Shown: in pieces, positions 24,101 through 31,748 of the stretch
Position numbering within the stretch: position 1 is the stretch's first letter
Layout: each line of letters opens with the position of its first letter
Source: CAZAOY01 sp964486925
Lineage (GTDB): Bacteria; Bacillota; Clostridia; Oscillospirales; Ruminococcaceae
Length of the DNA: 51,661 bases
Assembly: GCA_964486925.1 (NCBI GenBank)
Contig: CAZAOY010000012.1
Location: 1 to 51,661, forward strand
Direction: 5' to 3'
Program-made: the position numbers and the translations under genes
Notes under the pieces: model-generated
What the model was told of the DNA's origin: nothing
The model's input: the letters and a program-made list of their open reading frames with translations, nothing else
Database searches by the model: none

Positions 24101-26663
24101 GATCCTTATCCTTGTAATCTACAGCAATAAGATCGGTGGATAAACGTTTAGCCGCTTCTCGAAGGGATTCAGAGATGGTAGGCTGTAACAGGTGGTTATC
24201 TAAAGCACTGGAGTCAAGGTAGGTTTTAAGCTGGCTTGGGATAACCTTATCATCAAATAGGTTATATACCTTATCAAACATCTCTATCTGTAGCTTGATA
24301 GCGTTCCAGTCGGTGTTTTCTCTTTCGTAGTAAGCGCCAAAACTTTCTTTTAGCAACCATTCGTTTTCAGCGACCCACTGTTTATTTTTGCCAATCTTTT
24401 CTAAGGTGGCAAGGGTTGAGAGGATAAGCTCATCTGTAACGGGGGTATTAGGGGATAACATAGCGTTAGTAAATAGACGTTTATCCTCCTTGTAGTTCTT
24501 ATTTAGGAAGAGTAGTCGCCCGGAATATTCATTCTTAAACCGTGACAGCATGCCCTTATAATCTATCGAAAGGATAGATGGCTGGAAGGTATTTAGCAAA
24601 ATCCCTTCATCGGTAGCGATAGTTGAGAAGGTAAGGCTAGCTTCCTTTATAAAGGTATCGCCTCTTGAGGTCTGGACATTGTCAAAATAAAATTTTACAA
24701 AGGATGGATTATGGATTAGCTCATAGATAAAGCTTTGCACAAGGATAAAAGAATCTATAGTCCTTATGTTTTGAATGCCCAATACAGAGGCTATATAATT
24801 TATATGCCCTAGCGCTTTGTTAAAAGCGCTTTGAACAATCTTAAGACTAAGGATAATTTTATCTGAATCCTTTACAATCACTTCATCGGTTTGGTGGCTG
24901 TCGCTAAGTAGTTTTCTTATCGATTCACATTTAGACTCTATAGAGGTAATAAGCTCGTCTGCTTCTATCTCGTATACGTTTAGATCCTTAATAAAGGTAT
25001 CGTTTTGCTTTGCCCATGCTAGTTGGATTTGTAGGGTAATGCATTCCTTTAGTCGTATCGCGATATCAGAGAAGTCGCTTATACTAAGCCATGCAGTAGG
25101 AAACGATCGTGAGCTTGAGAAGGTGGAGAACAAATCCTGTATGCCACGTGCCCTGTCGATGTTTAGTCGGTCATAAAAGTTACAGCTGTTGTTAACTGCG
25201 CTGATAATCTCATATATCTTTACAAGGCTTGTATGGAGATCTGAACAGGTCAAAAGGATCTGGTCATAATCAAGATCATGGGAGTTTGTGTTACAGCTTG
25301 CCCATGAATTGTGGGTAATAACTGTTTTGTTGTTTGTGATAAAATCGTAGGACTCTCCGATAAACGAGGTGTATTCCTTTAGCATATCCTCGGTTGTATC
25401 TAAAAGGTTATTAAAGTCTATCTGAATCAGCTTGTTTTTGCTATAGTAGTTTATACGGGAGATAACCTCGTTTAACGTTACAGACAGAGGGGTTTTCCTT
25501 ACGTTGGTAAGATAGTCGTTTTGCATTAGCTTTTCGGCAAAACGATTTTTAATCTCGGTGGCGGGCTCGTCCTCTTGGGGAGAGGTAGCACTGGAGAGTA
25601 GGTTAACAATGCTGTCCGTTACGGTAGGACAACGCACCTCTTTATACGCGGCTACTAAAGCGGTATTATGCATACCGCATTCCGACAACACTTTATAAAT
25701 CGCACAAAGCTTTTTTGACTGGTTGTTAATATATAAAACATTTTTCTTATCGGCGAGTGCATTTGCCATAATATTAATGAGCGTTTGGGTTTTACCCGTT
25801 CCCATAGCTCCATTTAGGATAAAGCTGTTACCCTGTCTGGCGTACCGTATTGCTTCAAGCTGAACCTCGTCTGCGTCTTGGATTAAGATAGGCGGGGATA
25901 GAGGCTCGGGAGAGGAGAGGGGGTCTATTGCTGGATTAGTACTATCTGTGGTGGTATTAGTAGCGGTTAAAAACGGTGCTTCTAGTACAGAGGTGGTGCT
26001 GTTTTTATAAAACTCAAAGGTAGGGATATTTTTATCCGGAAATAGTCCTACTGCACAGTCATAGGAAAGAGTCCAGTTATCCTTTAAAATTAGCTTTTCA
26101 ATAGTTGAAAGGTATTTTGAGATGTTATCTTTTTTGTAGTTAAACGAAGGTAACGTTACCTGATATAGCTGTGAAAGCTTGTACTGTAGCACAGGGTTAA
26201 CAATAACAGGGAGTGGGGATTTTTTTAGGTAGAATGATTCCTGAGCGGTAGTAATAAGCAGGTCTACAGGCACTAGTATTAAAGGGGAGATTAGACGTTC
26301 GTTTGACTCTTTAGAGTCCTTCCAGTTTATAAAACCCATGACCAGATACAGGATATGTTCATCGTGATCGTTAAACCAGTTTTCGTTCTTGTCCTTAAGA
26401 TTTATAAGGGTGTTTATCTGATCAATCTTTCCGCTGTTTGTGGTTAATACAAATCTACCGTTACTGCGTTTGATTATTTCTAATCCATCAAATGAAAAGG
26501 TGGCTTCTTGTATACAAAGCTTGCCAAACAGCTCAACAAGACGAGGGGTTGTTATGGTGATATTCTGCATCTTCTCTTCGCGGTAGTTAACAAGATGGTT
26601 TTGCTTTGTTAAATCCACAATGCCGTTAATCCAACTACTAGTATTATAGTCAAAATCTGCCAT
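21192..26663 (-). CDS. giant DUF4011 / SF1 helicase / Vsr-like / DUF3320 protein (Hhe-like defence candidate)
   Basis: An 1823-residue multidomain protein. The N-terminal DUF4011 signature is WINGIVDLTKQNHLVNYRE (11-29). The SF1 ATPase has Walker A GAMGTGKT (285-292), a ~900-residue divergent insertion, motif II ILDDASN (D1196, D1197; usually DEAS) and motif III VIISGDTNLP. The SF1 C-terminal half holds YSHTHEDMVKFASSRFY. A Vsr/MTES_1575-type nuclease fold lies at about 1450-1570, ending GWSVHRMWGYDWVADNRRE, and DUF3320 occupies the last ~90 residues. This order matches the single-gene anti-phage protein Hhe (DUF4011-helicase-Vsr). The nuclease catalytic positions look lost: LPIVV replaces I-D-L-A-V, and AIIFDDD replaces G-I-E-C-D-G. 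It has GAGGAGGG before ATG 26663 and its own promoter. No partner genes; neighbours are housekeeping. Defence is inferred from architecture. Confidence 0.85.
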   Translation of the reverse strand: MADFDYNTSSWINGIVDLTKQNHLVNYREEKMQNITITTPRLVELFGKLCIQEATFSFDGLEIIKRSNGRFVLTTNSGKIDQINTLINLKDKNENWFNDHDEHILYLVMGFINWKDSKESNERLISPLILVPVDLLITTAQESFYLKKSPLPVIVNPVLQYKLSQLYQVTLPSFNYKKDNISKYLSTIEKLILKDNWTLSYDCAVGLFPDKNIPTFEFYKNSTTSVLEAPFLTATNTTTDSTNPAIDPLSSPEPLSPPILIQDADEVQLEAIRYARQGNSFILNGAMGTGKTQTLINIMANALADKKNVLYINNQSKKLCAIYKVLSECGMHNTALVAAYKEVRCPTVTDSIVNLLSSATSPQEDEPATEIKNRFAEKLMQNDYLTNVRKTPLSVTLNEVISRINYYSKNKLIQIDFNNLLDTTEDMLKEYTSFIGESYDFITNNKTVITHNSWASCNTNSHDLDYDQILLTCSDLHTSLVKIYEIISAVNNSCNFYDRLNIDRARGIQDLFSTFSSSRSFPTAWLSISDFSDIAIRLKECITLQIQLAWAKQNDTFIKDLNVYEIEADELITSIESKCESIRKLLSDSHQTDEVIVKDSDKIILSLKIVQSAFNKALGHINYIASVLGIQNIRTIDSFILVQSFIYELIHNPSFVKFYFDNVQTSRGDTFIKEASLTFSTIATDEGILLNTFQPSILSIDYKGMLSRFKNEYSGRLLFLNKNYKEDKRLFTNAMLSPNTPVTDELILSTLATLEKIGKNKQWVAENEWLLKESFGAYYERENTDWNAIKLQIEMFDKVYNLFDDKVIPSQLKTYLDSSALDNHLLQPTISESLREAAKRLSTDLIAVDYKDKDLLQLNKSLTYIISILTKIKADYQTIKSFHVEDTPYPVMLKNLLDIASTKDSYQRFCDNEVIIKDICGEFYDGTNTVFSDILSRVEFANAFTKLYRKHRYDDSFLRRLCNKDDFIGISVKATPTVKSLPSLMAEHDHIVARYKSMFTDTESLLSHTFDYIINNLSERLRNKDELLSLVQNNNITKKANLYNLTKYIGYIKRGEYKDISSCIGSFLHSFYFAYLNALKESDKAVLEYTSKNGADRSRVIVNARKAQRQLYLTNGQRINSTHVKDISRAISNGVFKKEIAYVKSNLVGNSVLTTQQSFEKIPLLVSSGFPCMLMTPPSATDLITDAYSFDMVILDDASNLPAYTALYLALKGTQVIISGDTNLPLFQREINLKSSISPLNISALTLLNSKLSHKNLSVCYSHTHEDMVKFASSRFYHNSLTIFPYFDMQSTNLGITAHQVTAGTLSPDGVNTNETANVLQKILWCYWNFPNKTLGIVTLLESQAQELMTQILILCEQDSSLEYLFSASKDEPFFIRPIHKLEDTRRDIIIFATSLSKHYSKTTDMDTPPLNSPDLLGFVNNLVLCPRNLLHIVTSLSTEGTTNERNEGISAIKELIHCTTEKNPSVAFTYHQDISASNLYKSVGSYILSLGYGVKYLYGDSSLKLPIVVYDRKQPLINLLAIIFDDDNMLNHNSQMTSCDTLSDIGWSVHRMWGYDWVADNRRERNRLFTAIKVAQIKVKKNLEDRPTKKQRVVVINPDLQSQYQPDKKSNSNISEPPTPISVSTESIYSPTSDTLGTADLIKKLGLLIYEQVDVNELVIPGIPIEQNIKACVSTLVSKEYPILFDHLCKRVCVAVGEPKVSIRFKALIQKVIQENLSSQMYIHDDFYYLKSDDPLPVRVPSTGSDTRPIQYISKNELAQAIQRLYQNNPSITVSELQKDTANLFGFIKMGSKIKYAIQDAFNLFIQNNGYIVNGDSIIPPS

Positions 26664-26765
26664 AGGACAACCCTCCTCATTAATGTTAGCTTGTTAACTG
26701 GGCAATAAAACACTGTGTAATATTGTTTGGCTGATGTTACAACTATCTTGTCTTTAATACAAAAA

Positions 26766-26814
26766 CTATACAGTTGATTGCACAGTTAATAAATCGTTAC
26801 TTATCTATACAGTT
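26766..26814. repeat. three ACAGTT-centred repeats in the helicase leader
   Basis: The 10-mer CTATACAGTT occurs at 26766-26775 and 26805-26814. A related CACAGTTAAT lies at 26781-26790. All are just downstream of the helicase -10 box (on -), where a repressor would act. Confidence 0.4.
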
Positions 26815-26843
26815 ATTATACAATTTTTCTTGAATTATAGCAA
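26815..26843 (-). promoter_or_regulatory. sigma-A promoter of the giant helicase gene
   Basis: On the minus strand TTGCTA (26843-26838) and TATAAT (26820-26815) are 17 bp apart. The leader is about 145 nt. A 10-bp palindrome TAGTGCACTA lies upstream at 26865-26874. Confidence 0.65.
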
Positions 26844-27106
26844 GTGTTTTGTTGGTTTTTGTTATAGTGCACTAATCTGTTAATATTATTAGCGGTTTTT
26901 TGGCAAATAATATTTTTTATGGTGAAATAAGGCTTGTTTTAGATGTTTTATTACACTAAAATATCAACTTTGATAATTTAATAACTATTTGATTAACATA
27001 CTATTAAAATTACTAAAATAACACAATTGATATATAAATAAGGATAATATGTGTAATATATATAAAAAAACTATTAATAGTTTCTATAAATTCGTTTTTT
27101 TAGTGG
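26844..27106. other. AT-rich divergent intergenic region
   Basis: About 260 bp between two divergent promoters, very AT-rich, with no credible ORF. It holds the palindromes TAGTGCACTA (26865-26874) and AAACTATTAATAGTTT (27068-27083, perfect 16 bp). I see no insertion-sequence ends or tRNA. Confidence 0.6.
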
Positions 27107-27135
27107 TTGCAAAATTATGGGTAATGTATTATACT
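27107..27135 (+). promoter_or_regulatory. sigma-A promoter of the CPA2 antiporter gene
   Basis: TTGCAA (27107-27112) and TATACT (27130-27135) are 17 bp apart, about 380 bp upstream of the start codon. Confidence 0.65.
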
Positions 27136-27141
27136 TAAATA

Positions 27142-27512
27142 CAGCGCCTTTTGCTAGCTATTACCGATATATAACAAAACTTTATAATGTCAATTACAGG
27201 TTAAAACCATCGCCATTAGGCGAATTAGCTTTTAGCAATTTAACATCTAAGCGAAGTATTCCAACGTGTTTACATTAGGCTTTAATTATCTGACCAAGCA
27301 ACCGACCTTTTGTCGGTGGTAATTGACTAGTGCAATGCTATGCGAAAGCGAAATAAAAGAGCTACAGGCAGACAAGGTTTTTAATACTAACGAAAACCGA
27401 AAATACCAGTATCTAGGCTTTGTATAATCTCTATGAAGTGATTTAAGGGTATTTTTACTCAATATAGTATGCGCAAATTCCTTGTTAATTTTGTTGTAGG
27501 GATGGAGAAGGT
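27142..27512 (+). promoter_or_regulatory. ~370-nt leader of the antiporter gene, possible structured RNA
   Basis: No ORF in this stretch has a ribosome binding site. Visible structure includes the hairpin ACCGAC-CTTTT-GTCGGT (27300-27316), flanked by partly complementary ATT-rich segments, and a GCGAAAGC mini-hairpin (27341-27348). It matches no riboswitch consensus that I can recall (not ydaO/c-di-AMP, M-box or yybP). Confidence 0.4.
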
Positions 27513-28823
27513 ATGTCATATAGATTTCTTTTTGATATTGGACTTATACTTATTAGCACAAAGCTATTAGGTCTTGTTACTAAGCGATTCCACATGCCAC
27601 AGGTAGTAGGTGCGTTACTGGCGGGGGTAATACTTGGGCCTGCGGGTTTTAATATCCTTCATGAAACGGAGTTCATTAAACAGCTAGCAGAGCTTGGCGT
27701 AATTATACTAATGTTCTCAGCGGGTCTTGAAACCGATATTAAGGAGCTTAAAAATTCGGGAAAGTCCTCCTTTGTTATAGCGGCTTTAGGGGTTATTGTA
27801 CCTTTAGTAGGCGGATTTGCGGTGGCATTTTACTTTAACCGCGGAGAGCTGGCACAACCCGATGCAAACATCCTACTTCAAAACATCTTCATAGGTATTG
27901 TGCTTACCGCTACCTCGGTTAGCATTAGTGTTGAAACCCTAAAGGAGATGGGTAAGCTTAACACTAAATCAGGTAATGCAATACTCGCGGCGGCTCTAAT
28001 CGATGATGTTATCGGTATTATAGCACTTACTGTTATTACCAGTATCGCTGACCCAGACGTTAATATACTGCTTGTGTTAATCAAGATTGTGCTATTCTTT
28101 GTGTTCTGTGTGGTTGCGGGGATTATATCCTTTAAGGTGTTTGACTGGTATATGAAACGGTCTAAACGAAACCTTCATAGATTTCCGATACTGGCGTTTG
28201 TACTATGTTTAATTATGTCGTTTGTGGCAGAATATGTATTCGGAGTTGCTAGTATAACCGGTGCGTTTGTGGCGGGACTTATCGTTTCTAACACTAGCAA
28301 AGCGGAGTACATTGAATCTAAATTTGAACCGTTATCCTATCTGATGTTATCACCTATATTCTTTGCGAGCATTGGTATATCGGTTGTAATCCCTAAGATG
28401 ACGGGTGATATTATAGCTTTTGCAATTATACTTCTCTTGGTTGCTATCCTTACAAAGATATTTGGATGTGCGCTTGGGGCTAAGCTATGCAAGTTTAGCA
28501 ACAAGCAGTCGATTCAGATTGGTACAGGAATGGTATCTCGTGGTGAGGTAGCTTTGATTGTGGCTAGTAAGGGGTCTGGGCTTGGCTTAATGTCCCCTAT
28601 CTTGTTTGGGCCGCTTGTAATAATGGTGGTGGTTACAACGATAATTACCCCAATTTTACTAAAGTTTAGCTTTAAATCCCATCAGGCTACAGAGGATCTT
28701 GAACAAAGCGACCTTACCGACCGATACGAAGACGCACAAAACCGAGATATTGTACACGATGACCTACTAACCAGAAATAAACGTTATCGTGATAAAGATA
28801 AAGACAACAATAAAAAGAGATAA
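27513..28823 (+). CDS. CPA2-family cation:proton antiporter (Kef/NapA type)
   Basis: Integral membrane Na+ or K+/H+ exchanger for ion and pH homeostasis. The 436 residues form about 12-13 membrane segments of the Na_H_Exchanger fold (PF00999). Markers are PQVVGALLAGVILGPAGFN in TM2, TSVSISVETLKEMGKLN in the core, and AALIDDVIGIIAL, which carries the paired Asp-Asp typical of electrogenic CPA2 members. It lacks a TrkA-N/RCK domain. Instead it ends in a very hydrophilic ~50-residue tail (EQSDLTDRYEDAQNRD through DKDKDNNKKR). GGATGGAGAAGG precedes the ATG. Long leader; 77 nt upstream of the AEC transporter gene. Confidence 0.9.
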   Translation: MSYRFLFDIGLILISTKLLGLVTKRFHMPQVVGALLAGVILGPAGFNILHETEFIKQLAELGVIILMFSAGLETDIKELKNSGKSSFVIAALGVIVPLVGGFAVAFYFNRGELAQPDANILLQNIFIGIVLTATSVSISVETLKEMGKLNTKSGNAILAAALIDDVIGIIALTVITSIADPDVNILLVLIKIVLFFVFCVVAGIISFKVFDWYMKRSKRNLHRFPILAFVLCLIMSFVAEYVFGVASITGAFVAGLIVSNTSKAEYIESKFEPLSYLMLSPIFFASIGISVVIPKMTGDIIAFAIILLLVAILTKIFGCALGAKLCKFSNKQSIQIGTGMVSRGEVALIVASKGSGLGLMSPILFGPLVIMVVVTTIITPILLKFSFKSHQATEDLEQSDLTDRYEDAQNRDIVHDDLLTRNKRYRDKDKDNNKKR

Positions 28824-28900
28824 CAAAGCTACCACTATAATACGTAATAATGTAGGACAGCATTATAAAGTAACAACCGACCACTAACGAAAGGTAGGAT

Positions 28901-29839
28901 ATGGAGAATCTTGTTTTATCGCTAAATGTTGTGTTACCTTTGTTTATTAACATCTCTTTAGGGTATCTTTTAGTTAGGGTTAATCTTTTAGATGATTACT
29001 CGGTAAAGAAGCTTAACAATGTGGTGTTTAAGGTTTTCTTGCCTACGCTTTTGTTTATGAATATATATAACACCGATGTATCGGGAGTTTTTGACGCGCC
29101 GCTACTTATCTTTTCACTGGTTTGTGTGATGATAATATTCGGGTTAGGGTTAATATTCATACCTATTATCGAGAAGGATAACAAGCGTAGGGGAGTGCTA
29201 ATGCAGTGCTTGTTTAGAAGTAACTTTGTATTCTTTGGAGTACCGATCTGTCAGTCCCTCTCATCGGGGGAGGGGATTGGGGCGATTGCGCTACTGGTTG
29301 CGGTGGTAGTACCTGTCTTTAATGTATTAGCGGTGGTTTCGCTACAGCTTTATATGACGGGAGAGGTAAAGCTAAAATCAGCGTTAGTTGGGATTGCAAA
29401 AAATCCTTTGATAATTGGGTCGGTACTTGGTGTTTTAGCACTGCTGTTAAGGATAAAGCTTCCGACGGTAGTTGTTACGGTGGGGAATGATCTTAGCAAG
29501 ATGGCTACCCCTCTAGCGCTAATCCTTTTGGGTGGAACCTTTAAGTTTCACACCCTACATCGGGGGATTAAGTCACTTGTTAATGGAATGCTGTTAAAGC
29601 TGGTTATTGTGCCTATATTGTTTATACCTATTAGCATTGTATTTGGCTTTAGAGGGATCGAGCTTGTGGGGCTTATGGTGCTGTTTGCCGCACCTATTGC
29701 AGTATCTTCCTTTACTATGTCGGTACAGATGGGAGCGGACGGGGATTTAGCGTCACAGATGGTGGTGTTTACCTCTCTTGTTTCTATCGTTACTGTCTTT
29801 CTTTGGATATTTTTATTAAAGCAGTTTGGGTTAATCTAG
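28901..29839 (+). CDS. auxin efflux carrier (AEC) family transporter
   Basis: Ten-segment membrane transporter of the PF03547 family; bacterial members export or import malate, malonate or other organic anions. The 312 residues begin with hydrophobic NVVLPLFINISLGYLLVRVN. They keep the family's paired N-terminal and C-terminal five-helix repeats and end FLWIFLLKQFGLI. The substrate cannot be deduced. GAAAGGTAGG precedes the ATG. It lies 77 nt after the antiporter gene with no terminator, so cotranscription is likely. Confidence 0.88.
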   Translation: MENLVLSLNVVLPLFINISLGYLLVRVNLLDDYSVKKLNNVVFKVFLPTLLFMNIYNTDVSGVFDAPLLIFSLVCVMIIFGLGLIFIPIIEKDNKRRGVLMQCLFRSNFVFFGVPICQSLSSGEGIGAIALLVAVVVPVFNVLAVVSLQLYMTGEVKLKSALVGIAKNPLIIGSVLGVLALLLRIKLPTVVVTVGNDLSKMATPLALILLGGTFKFHTLHRGIKSLVNGMLLKLVIVPILFIPISIVFGFRGIELVGLMVLFAAPIAVSSFTMSVQMGADGDLASQMVVFTSLVSIVTVFLWIFLLKQFGLI

Positions 29840-29894
29840 TTCATTGGAGAATAGCGGCGGGTTAAGACTGCAAACATGCTGCTATCTGTCTAAA

Positions 29895-29912
29895 CTACAG
29901 CTTCTGCTGTAG
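29895..29912 (+). repeat. 7-bp hairpin after the AEC gene
   Basis: CTACAGC (29895-29901) pairs with GCTGTAG (29906-29912) around loop TTCT. It may contribute to the 3' end of the AEC transcript. The T tract is weak (TGTAGTTTAG). Confidence 0.35.
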
Positions 29913-29930
29913 ATGTAGTTTAGATATAAC

Positions 29931-29997
29931 ATACTAATATGCAGTGGCATAGGCTTTATACGGTTTTGTATAGTGCCTATCATTTGCATATTAGTAT
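29931..29997 (+). promoter_or_regulatory. nested long inverted repeat before pepA
   Basis: Outer stem 13 bp perfect (29931-29943 with 29985-29997). Middle stem ATAGGC/GCCTAT (29949-29954 with 29975-29980). Inner stem TATAC/GTATA (29957-29961 with 29968-29972). No T tract follows. It ends 36 nt before the pepA start codon. It could be a leader structure, an operator, or a terminator of the preceding unit. Confidence 0.55.
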
Positions 29998-30033
29998 AAT
30001 TTAATGTTACAGCAGAGAGATGGGGATTTTATT

Positions 30034-31431
30034 ATGAATATTGTTATGGATAGGATAAGCAATAACACAGTAAGCTTTGTATGTGAATGCGGTGATGGTT
30101 ATAGCAGATTACCGGAGCAGGTAAAATCGGTATACACTCCAAAGTTGTTTAAGACCTTTAGCTACTACGACGAGGCAGACAAGGGATATAAGCTAGTTGT
30201 AGGACTTGGGGAGTACGACAAGTTAGGTAAACGTGAGTTTATCGAGGCGGGAGCAGTAGCGGCAGGTGCTATGAAGGCGCTTAACATCACCGACTACACC
30301 GTTATTTCTACAAAGGACACAAAAGTGTTACCGTACATTGTACAGGGTGTGATACTATCCGACTACAAATTCTACGGTTACAAGCTTGATAAAACCGATG
30401 AGAAAGAGGTTACCGTATCCTTTAAAGCGCAGAATGATGAGGATATCTCAAAAGTGGTTACAAAGGCGGTAAATCTAGCTAACAGCATTAACTATGCTAA
30501 GGATCTGGTTAACATCCCTTCAAATATGATGTATCCAGAAACCCTTGCTGATATGGTTACAAAACAGCTGACACCATTAGGGCTTCAGGTAGAGGTTACT
30601 GACGAAGCGGGTATAAAAGAATTAGGTATGGGCGCATTCCTAGCGGTTGCAAACGGTTCTGTAAAATCCCCTCGTCTTATCGTAATCCGCCATATGAAGG
30701 GCGGGGACAAGGCTATTACTGCATTAGTAGGTAAAGGGCTTACTATGGACACAGGCGGATATAGCCTAAAGCCTAGTGCGGGGATGGAGAACATGAAGGG
30801 CGATATGGCAGGTGCTGCGGCGGTAATCGGGGCAATGCAGGTTATAGCTTTAAACGATGTACAGGAGAATATAGTGGCAATAATTGCCGCTTGCGAGAAC
30901 CGTATTGGAGATAATGCCCATGTTCCCGGAGATGTCATTACCGCTATGGGTAACAAGACTGTAGAGATTCTAAACACCGATGCAGAGGGAAGGCTGACGC
31001 TAGCTGACGCTGTAACATATGCTATTACTAAGGAGAAGGCAGCCACTGTTATCGATATAGCTACCTTAACCGGTGCGGTTGTAGCGGCGCTTGGATTCTC
31101 AACAGCGGGGGTTGTAACAAACAGCGACAGCCTGTTTGACACCCTTACCAAGGCGGCTGACGTTTCATGCGAACAGTTTTGGAAGCTTCCTACCTATAAA
31201 GAATATGGTGAGATGTTAAAGAGCGATATCGCTGATCTTAAAAATATCGGTAAACCTCAAGCGGGTTCTATTACCGGTGGATTGTTTATCGGTGAGTTTG
31301 CGAAGGATGTAGAATGGATGCATATTGATATTGCGGGTACATCCAGAGTAGATGCGCCAATATTTAAGTATCAAGCCGCAGGTGCTACAGGGTTTGGAGT
31401 ATCCACCCTTTACCATCTGTTTGACAGATAG
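30034..31431 (+). CDS. pepA: leucyl aminopeptidase (M17 family)
   Basis: Cytosolic two-metal peptidase that removes N-terminal residues from peptides. The 465 residues hold the M17 metal ligands: GKGLTMDTGGYSLKPS, MKGDMAGAAAV and the signature NTDAEGRLTLADA, then DIATLTGA. The canonical motif has F-D-S-G-G, here M-D-T-G-G, which keeps the Asp. ATG 30034 is preceded by GAGATGGGGA; an open frame from 30004 has no site. It stands alone: a nested hairpin upstream and a strong terminator (31446-31485) downstream. Confidence 0.93.
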   Translation: MNIVMDRISNNTVSFVCECGDGYSRLPEQVKSVYTPKLFKTFSYYDEADKGYKLVVGLGEYDKLGKREFIEAGAVAAGAMKALNITDYTVISTKDTKVLPYIVQGVILSDYKFYGYKLDKTDEKEVTVSFKAQNDEDISKVVTKAVNLANSINYAKDLVNIPSNMMYPETLADMVTKQLTPLGLQVEVTDEAGIKELGMGAFLAVANGSVKSPRLIVIRHMKGGDKAITALVGKGLTMDTGGYSLKPSAGMENMKGDMAGAAAVIGAMQVIALNDVQENIVAIIAACENRIGDNAHVPGDVITAMGNKTVEILNTDAEGRLTLADAVTYAITKEKAATVIDIATLTGAVVAALGFSTAGVVTNSDSLFDTLTKAADVSCEQFWKLPTYKEYGEMLKSDIADLKNIGKPQAGSITGGLFIGEFAKDVEWMHIDIAGTSRVDAPIFKYQAAGATGFGVSTLYHLFDR

Positions 31432-31445
31432 AGTATAGCAGTTTT

Positions 31446-31485
31446 AGAGGTTGTATCAAAATAAAGTTTTGATACAACCTCTTTT
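31446..31485 (+). terminator. intrinsic terminator of pepA
   Basis: Perfect 16-bp stem, 31446-31461 with 31467-31482, a 5-nt loop, then TTT. Its 5' arm shares the word AGAGGTTGT-R-TCA with the guaB-side structure at 4962. Confidence 0.92.
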
Positions 31486-31619
31486 GGTTATTGGATCTAT
31501 ATACAAAGCATTAACAGTATGACCATAGATAATAAAAGAAGGATAATAGAGTTACTCATAGATATGTAGATAGATTAAGATAAAAATATTATGTTAAAGT
31601 AAAATTTTTAATTATGGGG

Positions 31620-31648
31620 TTGCTTTTTTAATAAAAATACTTTATAAT
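31620..31648 (+). promoter_or_regulatory. sigma-A promoter of cheV
   Basis: TTGCTT (31620-31625) and TATAAT (31643-31648) are 17 bp apart, about 95 bp upstream of the start codon. Confidence 0.65.
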
Positions 31649-31748
31649 TAGTAAAGAGACAGTATTGTTAATGCGGTTTACACTGTATTCTTTAGTACAG
31701 GATTATATGGAATAGTTGCTAAATGCAGCATAAGGGGGATAGTTAACT

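Noticed and set aside
27286..27519. 77-aa minus-strand open frame in the antiporter leader
   Set aside because: No ribosome binding site; lies in a leader with RNA-like hairpins and is not protein-like.
30585..31151. 188-aa open frame on the minus strand inside pepA
   Set aside because: Antisense shadow of a conserved M17 peptidase; low-complexity hydrophobic translation and no ribosome binding site.
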